DNA from: Rheinheimera salexigens
GTDB taxonomy: Bacteria; Pseudomonadota; Gammaproteobacteria; Enterobacterales; Alteromonadaceae
DNA: 64,000 nucleotides
Reading direction: 5' to 3'
NCBI RefSeq assembly: GCF_001752395.1
Contig: NZ_MKEK01000001.1
Coordinates: forward strand, 2,471,147-2,535,146
In this document: piece by piece, positions 18,065-27,505 of the stretch
How the letters are laid out: each line of letters opens with the position of its first letter
Position numbering within the stretch: position 1 is the first letter of the stretch
Translations under genes and position numbers: made by a program
Notes under the pieces: model-generated
Told to the model about the DNA's origin: nothing
Databases searched by the model: none
The model's input: the letters and a program-made list of their open reading frames with translations, nothing else

Positions 18065-18302
18065 TTATAGTTATTTTTAATTTAACCGGATAGAGGGTTA
18101 GTTGTATTTTTCAGGTTTGATAGATTAAGTTCGCTAGTTAGCAATGAAGGGGATGAGTTTTTGATGGCTGATTAGGGTGAGCACATAGCATTGCCAATTC
18201 TGTTCTGTCCTTGGCTACCAGATGCATGAGTAAGGTCTTATATCTTATAAGTAACAGTGTTGGCGTAGTTAATCAGATCGACATCGGTAAATGCGTCGAT
18301 AT
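18065..18302. other. Intergenic stretch, possibly more IS3 remnant
   Basis: About 240 bases between the operator region and the recognisable IS3-family fragment. No intact reading frame of note on either strand; part may be decayed transposase sequence. Confidence 0.3.
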
Positions 18303-18364
18303 AAAACAGCTTACATACAAATCCATAACAACAGCTAAATAAACCCTGCGATGACCTGTCCAAG
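18303..18364 (-). pseudogene. IS3-family transposase remnant, distal part
   Basis: On the minus strand this reads WTGHRRVYLAVVMDLY-like residues, the start of the integrase-core region of IS3-family OrfB proteins. It continues a fragment on the other side of the IS66 insertion (20762-20891) once the 8-bp target duplication TGTCCAAG is removed. Stops and lost residues show it is long dead. Confidence 0.6.
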
Positions 18365-18448
18365 GTGAGCGTAACCCCAACCACACATTCCCAACTTAGC
18401 TAAATCTTCTTACCCTGTTTTGAATCTACTACCAGACAGGGGTTTCAC

Positions 18449-18739
18449 ATGATCCGCAGAACAACCGAGCAGTGGCTGACGCTGTTTGACCAGCATAAAT
18501 CTAGTGGGCTAACGCAAACTGAATTTGCAAAACAGCAAGGCATTGACCCGACCTATTTCAGCTATCGTAAGCGGCAACTTCTCGCCTGGCAACAGGAAGA
18601 CGAAGCCAGTTTTGTTGAACTGACGCCGCAAGGCGTGTTGCTTAGTCAGCCAATCCTGCTTAAAAAGCGCGATGTCGAGCTGCACTTGCCGCCCGGCACG
18701 GATGCCCTATGGTTAGCAGCGTTACTCCGGGCCCTGTAA
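18449..18739 (+). CDS. tnpA: IS66 family accessory protein TnpA
   Basis: A 96-residue protein with a helix-turn-helix N-terminal half (TQTEFAKQQGIDPTYFSYRK), as in IS66 TnpA accessory proteins. AGGGG precedes ATG 18449. The first of the three IS66 genes; it ends two bases before tnpB starts. Confidence 0.88.
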   Translation: MIRRTTEQWLTLFDQHKSSGLTQTEFAKQQGIDPTYFSYRKRQLLAWQQEDEASFVELTPQGVLLSQPILLKKRDVELHLPPGTDALWLAALLRAL

Positions 18740-18741
18740 CC

Positions 18742-19098
18742 ATGAAGATGTTTATCAATACACCCAAAATCTACCTGCATAAACAGCCGGTGGATTTTAG
18801 AAAATCCATCAATGGCTTGTCACTATTGGTTGAACAGGACATGCAGCAATCACCGTTTAGCGGTGCCCTGTTTGTATTCTGTAACCGTCAGCGTACCCGA
18901 TTAAAAGTGCTGTACTGGGACAGCACCGGTTTTTGTTTATGGTACAAACGGTTAGAAAAAGACAAATTTCGCTGGCCACGCCTGATGCCCGGTAAGGTGC
19001 TCTGCATCAGTGAGCAGCAGTGGCACTGGTTATTGCAGGGTATTGATATCCAAAAACTAACACCGCATCAGCCGTTGCAATACCAAAGCGTGGGCTGA
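18742..19098 (+). CDS. tnpB: IS66 family accessory protein TnpB
   Basis: A 118-residue protein with the conserved IS66 Orf2 signatures: YLHKQPVDFRKSINGL near the start, FVFCNRQRTRLKVLYWD in the middle and GFCLWYKRLEKDKF after it. ATG 18742 is chosen; the frame is open further upstream into tnpA but that would overlap needlessly. Required together with TnpA and TnpC for transposition. Confidence 0.92.
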   Translation: MKMFINTPKIYLHKQPVDFRKSINGLSLLVEQDMQQSPFSGALFVFCNRQRTRLKVLYWDSTGFCLWYKRLEKDKFRWPRLMPGKVLCISEQQWHWLLQGIDIQKLTPHQPLQYQSVG

Positions 19099-19190
19099 TA
19101 TGCCGATCGGCTATAAATCTTTTTGATCGCAGCTTAAACAATCTAAATAAGTACAGGCACTTAGCCGCATTGGCCGTTACAATAACGGTC

Positions 19191-20714
19191 ATGAAAAAGA
19201 CACCTCCAACACTGCCTGATGATATTGAAACGCTCAAGAAAATGTTGCTTGAGCGCGATAAACGCATCGCCAAATTAGAGCAAGTAAACCAGAAGCTCTC
19301 TGATAAGCTGCAGCAATTGCTGGAGCAGTACAACCTTGCCCAGTATAAAAAATACAGCCCCAGCAGCGAAAGCTATCAGGGCGATGGCGAGGTGCTCAAT
19401 GAAGCGGAGCAGCTGGCTGACGAAGAGCAAGCCGAGACTACAGTGGTTCAGCCCGAAGCTGAAGCAGAAAAGCCCGCCACACCGCGACGTCCACGTATCG
19501 CTGCCGAGTTGCCACGGGTGGAAGTTGTCCATGATATTACCGATAAAACCTGTGCCTGCTGCGGCAATGCGCTGCACCGGATGGGTGAAGAAGTCAGCGA
19601 GCAGATTGAGTTTATCCCTGCCCAAATCCAGGTGATTAAAAACATCCGGCCCAAATATAGCTGCCGTTCGTGTGAAAATAAGGGTACGACAGTAGCGATA
19701 CAAATTGCCGATGTGCCGCCGGCCATTATTCCCAAAAGCATGGCAACACCCAGCCTGCTGGCCCAAATCATCAGCAGCAAAATGCACTACGGCCTGCCGC
19801 TGTACCGGCAAGAAAAAATGTTTGCCCAAGCCGGTATTGAACTGAGCCGACAAACCATGAGCCGCTGGTTAATCGCCTGTGCTGATAAACTGGAACCGCT
19901 GCTAGCCCTGATGAAAGACACGCTGTTGCAACAACCGGTGCTGTGGGCCGATGAAACGCCCGTCAACGTGCTGGATGTAGAAAAAAGCATCTGTTACATG
20001 TGGGTGTATGGCTGCGGTATTGAGTCGTCAACAGGCCCCAAGCTGGTACTGTTTGATTACCAGGATGGGCGTGGTGGTAAACACCCTAAAGCCTATTTTA
20101 ACGGTTACACCGGCTATCTGCAGGTTGATGGCTATGCCGGTTATGAGCAAACGGATGCGACCTTAGTCGGTTGTTGGGCGCATGCCAGACGCAAGTTCGT
20201 CGAAGCGCAAAAAGCCCAGGGTAAAGGCAAAACCGGTAAAGCCGACTGGGCCATCAATCATATCCAAAAATTGTACGCTCTGGAGAGCAAATTAAAAACT
20301 AAGGCAGCAGAGGTGAAATACCAGCAAAGACACGATGTTGCCAAGCCCTTGTTACAACAACTGCGGGACTGGCTGGAGAAATCCAAAGATGCCATCCCCA
20401 AAGAAAGTGCGCTGGGTAAAGCTATTACCTACAGCCTTAATCAATGGCCGAAGCTGATAGGTTATCTGGAAGATGGCAGGCTGAACATCGACAACAATCG
20501 CGCCGAGCGTGCTATTAAGCCCTTCGTCATCGGCCGAAAAGCCTGGCTGTTTGCTAATACCACCTCAGGGGCTAAAGCCAGTGCGGCACTTTACAGCCTG
20601 GTCGAAACCGCCAAAATCAACGGTCTGGAGCCATATGATTATCTGACCACATTATTTAAAGCGCTGCCCACCGCTGATACACCAGACAAGCTGACAAAGC
20701 TGTTGCCATTCTGA
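19191..20714 (+). CDS. tnpC: IS66 family DDE transposase TnpC
   Basis: A 507-residue transposase. Domain order: N-terminal leucine zipper (about residues 10-50), a Cys-type zinc finger (CACCGN and CRSC, about 115-165), then the DDE domain with LWADETPVNV, GYLQVDGYAGYE and the C-terminal NNRAERAIKPFVIGRK. Full length for the family with no interruption. ATG 19191 is preferred over TTG 19170, which lacks a ribosome site. Confidence 0.95.
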   Translation: MKKTPPTLPDDIETLKKMLLERDKRIAKLEQVNQKLSDKLQQLLEQYNLAQYKKYSPSSESYQGDGEVLNEAEQLADEEQAETTVVQPEAEAEKPATPRRPRIAAELPRVEVVHDITDKTCACCGNALHRMGEEVSEQIEFIPAQIQVIKNIRPKYSCRSCENKGTTVAIQIADVPPAIIPKSMATPSLLAQIISSKMHYGLPLYRQEKMFAQAGIELSRQTMSRWLIACADKLEPLLALMKDTLLQQPVLWADETPVNVLDVEKSICYMWVYGCGIESSTGPKLVLFDYQDGRGGKHPKAYFNGYTGYLQVDGYAGYEQTDATLVGCWAHARRKFVEAQKAQGKGKTGKADWAINHIQKLYALESKLKTKAAEVKYQQRHDVAKPLLQQLRDWLEKSKDAIPKESALGKAITYSLNQWPKLIGYLEDGRLNIDNNRAERAIKPFVIGRKAWLFANTTSGAKASAALYSLVETAKINGLEPYDYLTTLFKALPTADTPDKLTKLLPF

Positions 20715-20761
20715 CTTACAAGGCAATCACACCGGGACGGTGTGGTTGCTGCAACGCTTAC

Positions 20762-20891
20762 TGTCCAAGTGCAAATGGCATCACCTCGCTAGGTTGGCTC
20801 ATCAAAGTTAAACTGACGATTTAGCTTATTGAGTGTTTCAAAATGCTCATTAACTATTTTCGTGTGTGTGACTTGGAACTTAGCAGCTGCC
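20762..20891 (-). pseudogene. IS3-family transposase remnant, proximal part
   Basis: Minus-strand reading gives KFQVTHTKIVNEHFETLNKL and LNRQFNFDEPT, then a stop, matching the linker before the integrase core in IS3-family OrfB (typically LNR.F....PN..W.TDITY). It joins the fragment at 18303-18364 across the IS66 element. Internal stops mark it as a pseudogene. Confidence 0.6.
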
Positions 20892-21037
20892 TAGCCACAG
20901 CATTTACAAAAAATGCTGAGGCTTAAGGCTAACTGATATAAATAATACTATTAAAAACTATCCCGCATCAGATCAACACCATCAATTACTCTTTAGCTAA
21001 AAAGAGCTTCAATTCACAATCACCATGTTATTATTCG
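20892..21037. other. Short intergenic stretch, no feature seen
   Basis: Noncoding sequence between the transposase remnant and the end of the 462-residue gene. I see no clear terminator hairpin. Confidence 0.3.
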
Positions 21038-22426
21038 TTAGAATAGCGAGCCTAATAAGTTTGGCTTATTGTGTGCAATTGACCCTTCCAGATAGTTATT
21101 TACTACCTTAGAAATACGTTTAATCAATTGCTTATCCTTAGTGAAATATCCTAAAGGAATATGTACAGGGCTTAGATCTGGCATTAATAGATGATAGCAA
21201 ACCGCTGCAAACTCATTATCCATGAAAATCACTTCAACACTACCATCAAATAAACCGTTCAAAATACCAGCACATGAAGACAGGTTACCCAGCTTTCTCT
21301 TCCATTCTTTAGTCGCTTTTTCTTTAGACTTATCGCTATCATCACTTGGTAAATACACTGTAAAATCATAACAATTATCATTGTTTTTCTTTTGATGTGC
21401 CAATAAGCATTCTTTTGCGTTATTGAAACTTTCGCTTACCCCCCAATAGCGAGTGTTTGCGCCTATCCAACTTAATGTTTTTAACGGTTCTTGTTTTTTT
21501 GCAGGTTTAAGCTGCTTCAAGTGCTGCTCTATTTTTGTCCACGGTAGTTTACTATAAAGCGAGCCTATCAATAATTCATAAGGCTTTTTGCTTGGACTAT
21601 CTGCCATTTCAGCAATCATCGCGCGAAAATCAATTTCGTCAGGTTTTATAAAGCGAGAAACCGACATATCCTCAAAAGCATCCCATGCTTGTTGAACACT
21701 ATCAATATTGCTACCTAGTCTTAAATTATCCGTGTCTTTTGCAATTGCTAGGCTTATTGCTTCGTCGTTTTCATAAATTTTATCGATATAAAAAGGTTTA
21801 ATTTTATTATCAAAGTTCATTTCAAATTTTCGTTTTATTCTATGTGAAACAGATCTCTTTTTAGTCACTTTATCAACGGAATACAGGCTAGGAAGCGAGT
21901 TATCAGCTGTCTTTATTTTACCTAATTCACCTGCTTCGAAGAAACGATGAAAGTGCTTACTAAACATATTTTTAGCATGTTGCTCGCTCATACTTTGAAC
22001 TTCATAGTTAACCGCTAGCTTAAGCCCCATATGCCAGCCACCATTGCTCTTATTAACTTTGTTAAACCCTACTAATTCGAACGTAGCATCTGATGTACGT
22101 GACTCAGGCTTCTCAACCATTGGTTTATCTTGCAAAGGAGAGAAATAACCTTTTGCCACAGTAGTTAGGCACAACCTACCGTCTTCTAAGTATGACACCT
22201 CACTTTTATTGATAGGCTCTTCTAAAGCAACATCAAGTTCACGCTGGTTGAAACCAAAAAATGAGGCTAGCTCTAATTTAGATAAAGGTGATATGTATAA
22301 GACACGAAGTAAAAAGTCTTTAGTAAAAGGGAAACCCTGCTTACTTAAATAAGAGTATTCAATGCTATAAGTTTCAGCTGGCACAATATAATCAACTTCA
22401 TTAAATTCAATATAATTATTTTCCAT
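21038..22426 (-). CDS. Partner protein of the NERD-kinase-helicase, unknown family
   Basis: A 462-residue soluble protein of unknown family. The first 100 residues look like a winged-helix domain (KLELASFFGFNQRELDVALE, EDGRLCLTTVAKGYF). No HKD, kinase or nuclease motif was found in the rest. It starts five bases after the stop of the 1665-residue helicase gene, whose last codons supply its purine-rich ribosome site, so the two are co-translated and very likely act together. Possible second subunit of a Mokosh-like two-gene defence system; this is a context guess. Confidence 0.65.
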   Translation of the reverse strand: MENNYIEFNEVDYIVPAETYSIEYSYLSKQGFPFTKDFLLRVLYISPLSKLELASFFGFNQRELDVALEEPINKSEVSYLEDGRLCLTTVAKGYFSPLQDKPMVEKPESRTSDATFELVGFNKVNKSNGGWHMGLKLAVNYEVQSMSEQHAKNMFSKHFHRFFEAGELGKIKTADNSLPSLYSVDKVTKKRSVSHRIKRKFEMNFDNKIKPFYIDKIYENDEAISLAIAKDTDNLRLGSNIDSVQQAWDAFEDMSVSRFIKPDEIDFRAMIAEMADSPSKKPYELLIGSLYSKLPWTKIEQHLKQLKPAKKQEPLKTLSWIGANTRYWGVSESFNNAKECLLAHQKKNNDNCYDFTVYLPSDDSDKSKEKATKEWKRKLGNLSSCAGILNGLFDGSVEVIFMDNEFAAVCYHLLMPDLSPVHIPLGYFTKDKQLIKRISKVVNNYLEGSIAHNKPNLLGSLF

Positions 22427-22431
22427 AATAA

Positions 22432-25400
22432 TTAAACCGCCTTTTTATGCTTATTAGGGAGTACATTTACGAAAGCATATTGGTCATTATTGTTATTATC
22501 TTCCATAAATTTAATTACACTACCAAAAGGTAAGCCGCTATTTTTTCCTTGCCACATTCTTTTATCACCAACAATAACGAGTCGATCCATTGCGCGAGAC
22601 AAAGCAACATTTATTCGATTTGACGATCGTAAAAAACCAGGAGTCTTTTGTTGTTCAGAACGGGTAACAGATAAAATAATAATACGATTTTCTTTACCTT
22701 GATAACTATCAACTGTATCAATTTTCAATATTGAAGTGAGTGACTCAGAAAGGCTAATTTTTTTAAGTTTTTGACGTATCCGTTTTTTTTGCTCACCATA
22801 CATACAAATAATACCAATAGCTGCTTCTCCTTCTTTTACTTGCTCACGAAGGTTGTTAACCAGCTCTTCATCTTCATCAACTTCTATTAGTAAATCGATA
22901 ATCGCAGCAGCTTCAGCATCATTATAAATACTTGTACCGGAACCCTCTTGATGATGTGCTTTTTTGCCTAGTAATGAAGTATCTAACCACGTTGCAGGTG
23001 ATGTTAATTGTGGCGGAACATGAGTATAAATATTAGGTATTTTTCGCTCACCGTTCTCAAGTTCACCTCTATAAAAACATTGAGACACCAGAGTGCCTAT
23101 AGCAGGAGCCATACGGTATTGAACTAATAACTTAGCACCTATTTGTTTACCGTAATGTGAGTTAAAGGCACGAGCAAAATCACTTTCAATAAGCTCATCA
23201 ATATCACCACTCGATTTAATACCTAACTTTCTAGCAAGTGCCCTTTTGTGTAGTTCTGAATACAAAGGTGGAAGTTGTTGATGATCGCCAACTAACAGCA
23301 CTCTTTTACCTGCTTGCATGGCTATCGCTAATTCACTAGCTATTGAACGTGCAGCCTCATCAATAATGACCCAGTCATATTGATTACTAGCTATATCAAT
23401 ATGCCAATTACCAATACCAACACAAGTCCCCGCAACTAGTTGACGGGAGCGAGCAAAAAATTCATCAAGATTTGCATTTCCGGAGCTCATTACTCTTAGC
23501 ATATCTTTAGAAAGTTCAATTAAACGTTTTACACTGTTAGCAATGTGAGGCTCAACTGCATACTCATTATTTAAAGCTTTAATTAAAGAATCACTGGTAG
23601 CAATTAAGTTGTCATGCCAATCTTTATTGGTTCTAATTTCATTTGATAAACGGCTATTAATTAAAGATTTTCGCTCACCAATTTGCTTTTTAAGTTCTTT
23701 TATTTGCTTCGCTTCTAACCCTTTGTTATCAAGCTCAGTTAATGTTTTAATCTGTTCACTAATAACAGATAGTAATCTCTTATCAAGCTCTAAAAATGCT
23801 TCTAAATACTCTTTAGGCGCTTTTAATGATTTAGCTAAAGCCATAACCCGGTATTTTAGTTGAGAGGAGAATTGCTCCGCTTTTTTGCTAACTATATTCG
23901 CTGAAAACACATCAAGTAATGAGCTAGAAACAGCAGCTTCACGACTACTAAACCTTACTACATCTAAGGGGGTATCAATACGATTACAGTGCTTACGAAT
24001 ACGTTCTGCTGCGGTATTTACGGCTTCATGTGACTGACTGACCAATAAAATTCGCTGCGTACCATGTTTTTCCACTAAATAATGCACAAAAGCAGCAATA
24101 AACTCTGTTTTACCCGTTCCTGGTGGCCCTTGCAGCATTGAGAGTGGGCCATACCGTAATAACTTTTGAAACGCGATACGCTGTTTGTCGTTTAGCTTTA
24201 TTGTATTGCCATTGTCATCAGTTCTATCGTAACGAGCAAAGTCTTCGGGAGTAACATTATGTTCGTAATCAATAGGATCGTGTTGGCAGTCAGGATCAAA
24301 GTAATCAACTAGGTTTTCAATTACAGAATCATTTTCAATGATTCGTGTTAGCGCATTTTTTCGCTTAGTAAAAGAGGACTTATCAGCCTTACTTCTAAAG
24401 AAAATAACATCCTCTTCCTTAAGCCTATTAACGCGAGGGCTACAACGTGAAAGAAATACTTTATTCAACTCAGTCTTTGCTAAGTTAACTTGGCCAATAA
24501 AAAACTCGTTCTCTCCTTCAATAATAATGGCCTCAACCTCATCTTTGGCGGTAAAAGCATCAAGCGGATCTTTCTCAGCTTCATAAGGTAATACGATAAT
24601 ATCCTTATTATCTTTATGTTGCAGTGGCTCACCTGTCAGCTCAACATAAGGATGTGACTCTGATTCAGTTTGAATAATCGCTTGCCAAAGCTCCCGTGTA
24701 GAAATAGGCTTAACAGCACTTTCTTCAGTTGGCTGATTAACTTCACTCACGCGCTCATCGCTAATATTGCTAATATTGCTAATATTGCTAATATTGCTAA
24801 TATTGCTAATATTGCTAATCATGTTAGCAGCTAAGCTAGCTGCTTTGCGGTTAAGTTCAAATTGCTTAATTGCATTTTCAAAGCTGTATAACTGCTTTAC
24901 TCTATGGTTTAAGCTATCTAATAGACTTGCTCTTCCTTGTCTTACACAAATAGCAAATGGCACTTCAAAATTAGCATTGTCAATATCTCTTCTTGAAATA
25001 CTTTCTCTTTTTAGAGGTGGCATACCATGCTCAAATTCAAAACGCGCCTTATCAAAGAATAACTTTTGAATACCACCCAATCCACAAAAGCTTAGGACTA
25101 AGTTTGAAGGGCTATTTCGACTTTCTTCTATAAATACATACAATTTACCGTTGTCAGGATAAATAGTGATTGGCTCAAAGCTATCTCGACTGCCAATTTC
25201 AATGTTTATCGTTTCAACCGCCACTTGCAGACATTGCGCAGGATTAAAAACAGCATCTTTAAACCGGGTTAATTCTTTAAAGCCATAATCAACGTCTTGT
25301 AACTCTTTAATTATTGCATTACTAATTGCTGGATGTAGCGAACTTTCCTTACCCCAATCAATTCTTAATAATTCTGCACATATCTTCATTACTGCAAAGT

Positions 25401-27429
25401 TATCACGCTCAAATGCAGAGCTATTTTCAACATTTGACGGGCTATATTCAGAGTTAAATATTTCTTGCGCATCATGATGAAAATCTAATACATCAATAAT
25501 ATAAACATCGCCACTGTCAGCTAAAATAATGTTTTCAGGTTTTAAATCACCATGCGAAAAGCCAAGTGAGTGCATGTGCATTACATGCGAAACTAAAGAT
25601 TTAACGATACTCTCTGGGTCTCTAACATTAACCGTTACATCAAGCGTATTGCCTGCAATCCATTCCGTCACCAAATACAAGGCGCTGTCACGTGAAGTTA
25701 TACCAACGTCTATTATTGGGGGCACAAAACTCAAATTAAGGCTTTGTAATTTTTCAACGCGCTCTAAAAAGAATAAGGTTCGTTGACCCAGCCCTGAGCT
25801 AAGCTCTGTTGGATTTATATTGTTCCATACTTTAACTAAACCAGTTTCACTCTTGTAGACTTCTTTGCTATCACTCTCTGAGACAAACTCAATTTCGGGG
25901 TGTAATCTGTTTACCTTGCTATGTTGAATAAATCTTTCAAGTTTATTAGTTGAAAACGAAAAAGCTTCTTCTTGGCATGGGGAATTATCAACTAAAGCAT
26001 CAAGTAACTCACCTGCATTTGCATAGCTTTTTCCAGTAAAAGCTTTGAGTAATACAGAGCCAAACCAATCATTACAATCACTAAACTGTTCTGTAATATT
26101 TTGTTCAAACTTAGGGGTTAAGCGCTCGGCTTTAATTATTGCCCAAGCTATAATTGCTAGCCTAGAAACATCGTAATGATAAGGGCTTGTAAAACTATCT
26201 TTTTGCTCATAAACCGATAGTTCATCACGTATTTCACCAACGCTTTCTTTTTTACGCTCAAAAGCAGAAATAAAATTAGATAGTGCGACACGTTGTCCTG
26301 TACTTAACCAAACACTATGACTACCTATATCGCGATGGGCTAAATGCAACTGATGTAAATCAGCAAAGCGAGCTATTAGCACCTTCACTAAGTTCAGCCG
26401 TTCATCAAGTGACAAGTTTTCTCCATAAGTAATAATAAAATCATTAAGCCGCTCTTGACCTTGAGGCAGCTCGACAACTTCGTTGTATTGCGAGGTTATT
26501 TTATCTTTTGATGGAATGGTTAATGATGAAACGCAATGAGCATATAAATCGTGGTTTTCACGCTTTATTTTCGTTAATATTTCTCGCTCACGCGATACAA
26601 TTTTAAATCGTCCATCAGGCGTTTTAGCCTCAATATTTATAAGCTTATCAAAGTCCCAGCTACGAATTATTGCGCGATCATTTTTATCTGATTCACTCTG
26701 AGCATAAAATTCTGAGTAACTACCTTTAGGATGCTCAAATATTTTATCTTGGCCAATCCATCCATCAACCGTTAATGGCTTGGATTCAACTTTACTTCCA
26801 TTTAACAAGCGTTTCTCTAATAAAGAAATGTCGTTAAGTAATACTCTAGATTCAGGATGAGGCGTAAAGCGTTTATTAAAAGCGTATTCGTTAGCACATA
26901 ACTTACAAAAATCACTCAAGCTTACGGTTTCAGCAAGCTCATTTTCCTGCAGTTTAGAAAAGTCACTGTTCCCTGTCATCACCACTAAAAAATATACACG
27001 CGGCAAGTGATTACCATTACTGAATTGGCCTTTAAAAGGTTTTAGTAAGTTATCTAATAAGAATTTTTTAGTGCGAGTAATTTCAACAGGAGACTTGCCT
27101 CTGTCGTCATTGCCAAAAAACCATTTACCGTTATTTGAGGTGATTGGTTGTCCATTCCAATGTTTCAATTCAATAATTAAAATATTGCAATGAGTCACAA
27201 TCAATAAATCTATTTCGCCTTGTTGGTTTCTATTAATAAAACGAAAACCTGCATAACCTTTCCAACCTGCATTAAACGAAGCTTGTATCGAGTTAAGCAC
27301 ATCAGAACCTTGGCTTGGCTTTAGATTTTTGTTCTTTTGACCTTTTGGCGAACTTAAAACATTTTTAATTTTTTCAATTGCATCGATTTCGTGACGTTCA
27401 AGGCCGCCTTGCCAATATTTAATATCCAT
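22432..27429 (-). CDS. NERD nuclease - tandem kinase - SF1 helicase fusion protein
   Basis: A 1665-residue multidomain protein. Residues about 1-150 form a NERD nuclease-related domain (QGEIDLLIV then LIIELKHWNG). Residues about 270-480 look like a pseudokinase: HRDIGSHSVWL lacks the catalytic Asn and there is no DFG. Residues about 530-720 are a second kinase with HGDLKPENII and IIDVLDF. A linker with seven Asn-Ile-Ser units follows near residue 875. The C-terminal third is a Upf1-like SF1 helicase: Walker A QGPPGTGKTEF (about 1100), a coiled-coil insertion, Walker B IIDEAARS (about 1355), GDHQQLPP, VDSYQGKE and NVALSRA. Located between hsdR and its own partner gene. Probably an anti-phage protein joining nucleic acid unwinding, cleavage and phosphorylation; mechanism is inference. 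Confidence 0.85.
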   Translation of the reverse strand: MDIKYWQGGLERHEIDAIEKIKNVLSSPKGQKNKNLKPSQGSDVLNSIQASFNAGWKGYAGFRFINRNQQGEIDLLIVTHCNILIIELKHWNGQPITSNNGKWFFGNDDRGKSPVEITRTKKFLLDNLLKPFKGQFSNGNHLPRVYFLVVMTGNSDFSKLQENELAETVSLSDFCKLCANEYAFNKRFTPHPESRVLLNDISLLEKRLLNGSKVESKPLTVDGWIGQDKIFEHPKGSYSEFYAQSESDKNDRAIIRSWDFDKLINIEAKTPDGRFKIVSREREILTKIKRENHDLYAHCVSSLTIPSKDKITSQYNEVVELPQGQERLNDFIITYGENLSLDERLNLVKVLIARFADLHQLHLAHRDIGSHSVWLSTGQRVALSNFISAFERKKESVGEIRDELSVYEQKDSFTSPYHYDVSRLAIIAWAIIKAERLTPKFEQNITEQFSDCNDWFGSVLLKAFTGKSYANAGELLDALVDNSPCQEEAFSFSTNKLERFIQHSKVNRLHPEIEFVSESDSKEVYKSETGLVKVWNNINPTELSSGLGQRTLFFLERVEKLQSLNLSFVPPIIDVGITSRDSALYLVTEWIAGNTLDVTVNVRDPESIVKSLVSHVMHMHSLGFSHGDLKPENIILADSGDVYIIDVLDFHHDAQEIFNSEYSPSNVENSSAFERDNFAVMKICAELLRIDWGKESSLHPAISNAIIKELQDVDYGFKELTRFKDAVFNPAQCLQVAVETINIEIGSRDSFEPITIYPDNGKLYVFIEESRNSPSNLVLSFCGLGGIQKLFFDKARFEFEHGMPPLKRESISRRDIDNANFEVPFAICVRQGRASLLDSLNHRVKQLYSFENAIKQFELNRKAASLAANMISNISNISNISNISNISNISDERVSEVNQPTEESAVKPISTRELWQAIIQTESESHPYVELTGEPLQHKDNKDIIVLPYEAEKDPLDAFTAKDEVEAIIIEGENEFFIGQVNLAKTELNKVFLSRCSPRVNRLKEEDVIFFRSKADKSSFTKRKNALTRIIENDSVIENLVDYFDPDCQHDPIDYEHNVTPEDFARYDRTDDNGNTIKLNDKQRIAFQKLLRYGPLSMLQGPPGTGKTEFIAAFVHYLVEKHGTQRILLVSQSHEAVNTAAERIRKHCNRIDTPLDVVRFSSREAAVSSSLLDVFSANIVSKKAEQFSSQLKYRVMALAKSLKAPKEYLEAFLELDKRLLSVISEQIKTLTELDNKGLEAKQIKELKKQIGERKSLINSRLSNEIRTNKDWHDNLIATSDSLIKALNNEYAVEPHIANSVKRLIELSKDMLRVMSSGNANLDEFFARSRQLVAGTCVGIGNWHIDIASNQYDWVIIDEAARSIASELAIAMQAGKRVLLVGDHQQLPPLYSELHKRALARKLGIKSSGDIDELIESDFARAFNSHYGKQIGAKLLVQYRMAPAIGTLVSQCFYRGELENGERKIPNIYTHVPPQLTSPATWLDTSLLGKKAHHQEGSGTSIYNDAEAAAIIDLLIEVDEDEELVNNLREQVKEGEAAIGIICMYGEQKKRIRQKLKKISLSESLTSILKIDTVDSYQGKENRIIILSVTRSEQQKTPGFLRSSNRINVALSRAMDRLVIVGDKRMWQGKNSGLPFGSVIKFMEDNNNNDQYAFVNVLPNKHKKAV
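24761..24819 (-). repeat. 9-bp in-frame tandem repeat in helicase linker
   Basis: Six perfect copies of CTAATATTG plus a partial seventh. On the coding (minus) strand each unit encodes three residues, giving an Asn-Ile-Ser run between the kinase and helicase domains. Copy-number change would lengthen or shorten the linker without breaking the frame. Confidence 0.9.
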
Positions 27430-27505
27430 ATTTACTTCTTATTATTTTTTATAATTATAAATTACTGTTAGCTATTTATGCATCGTACATTTTGTACCTA
27501 ACATT

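Larger units (their letters stand above)
18365..20761 (+). mobile_element. IS66-family insertion sequence with 8-bp target duplication
   Basis: 2397-bp element with imperfect 22-bp terminal inverted repeats at 18365-18386 and 20740-20761 (17 of 22 match; shared inner AACCACAC, outer GT.AGCGT). The direct repeat TGTCCAAG flanks it at 18357-18364 and 20762-20769. All three IS66 genes are intact in order tnpA, tnpB, tnpC, so transposition was recent. Confidence 0.95.
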
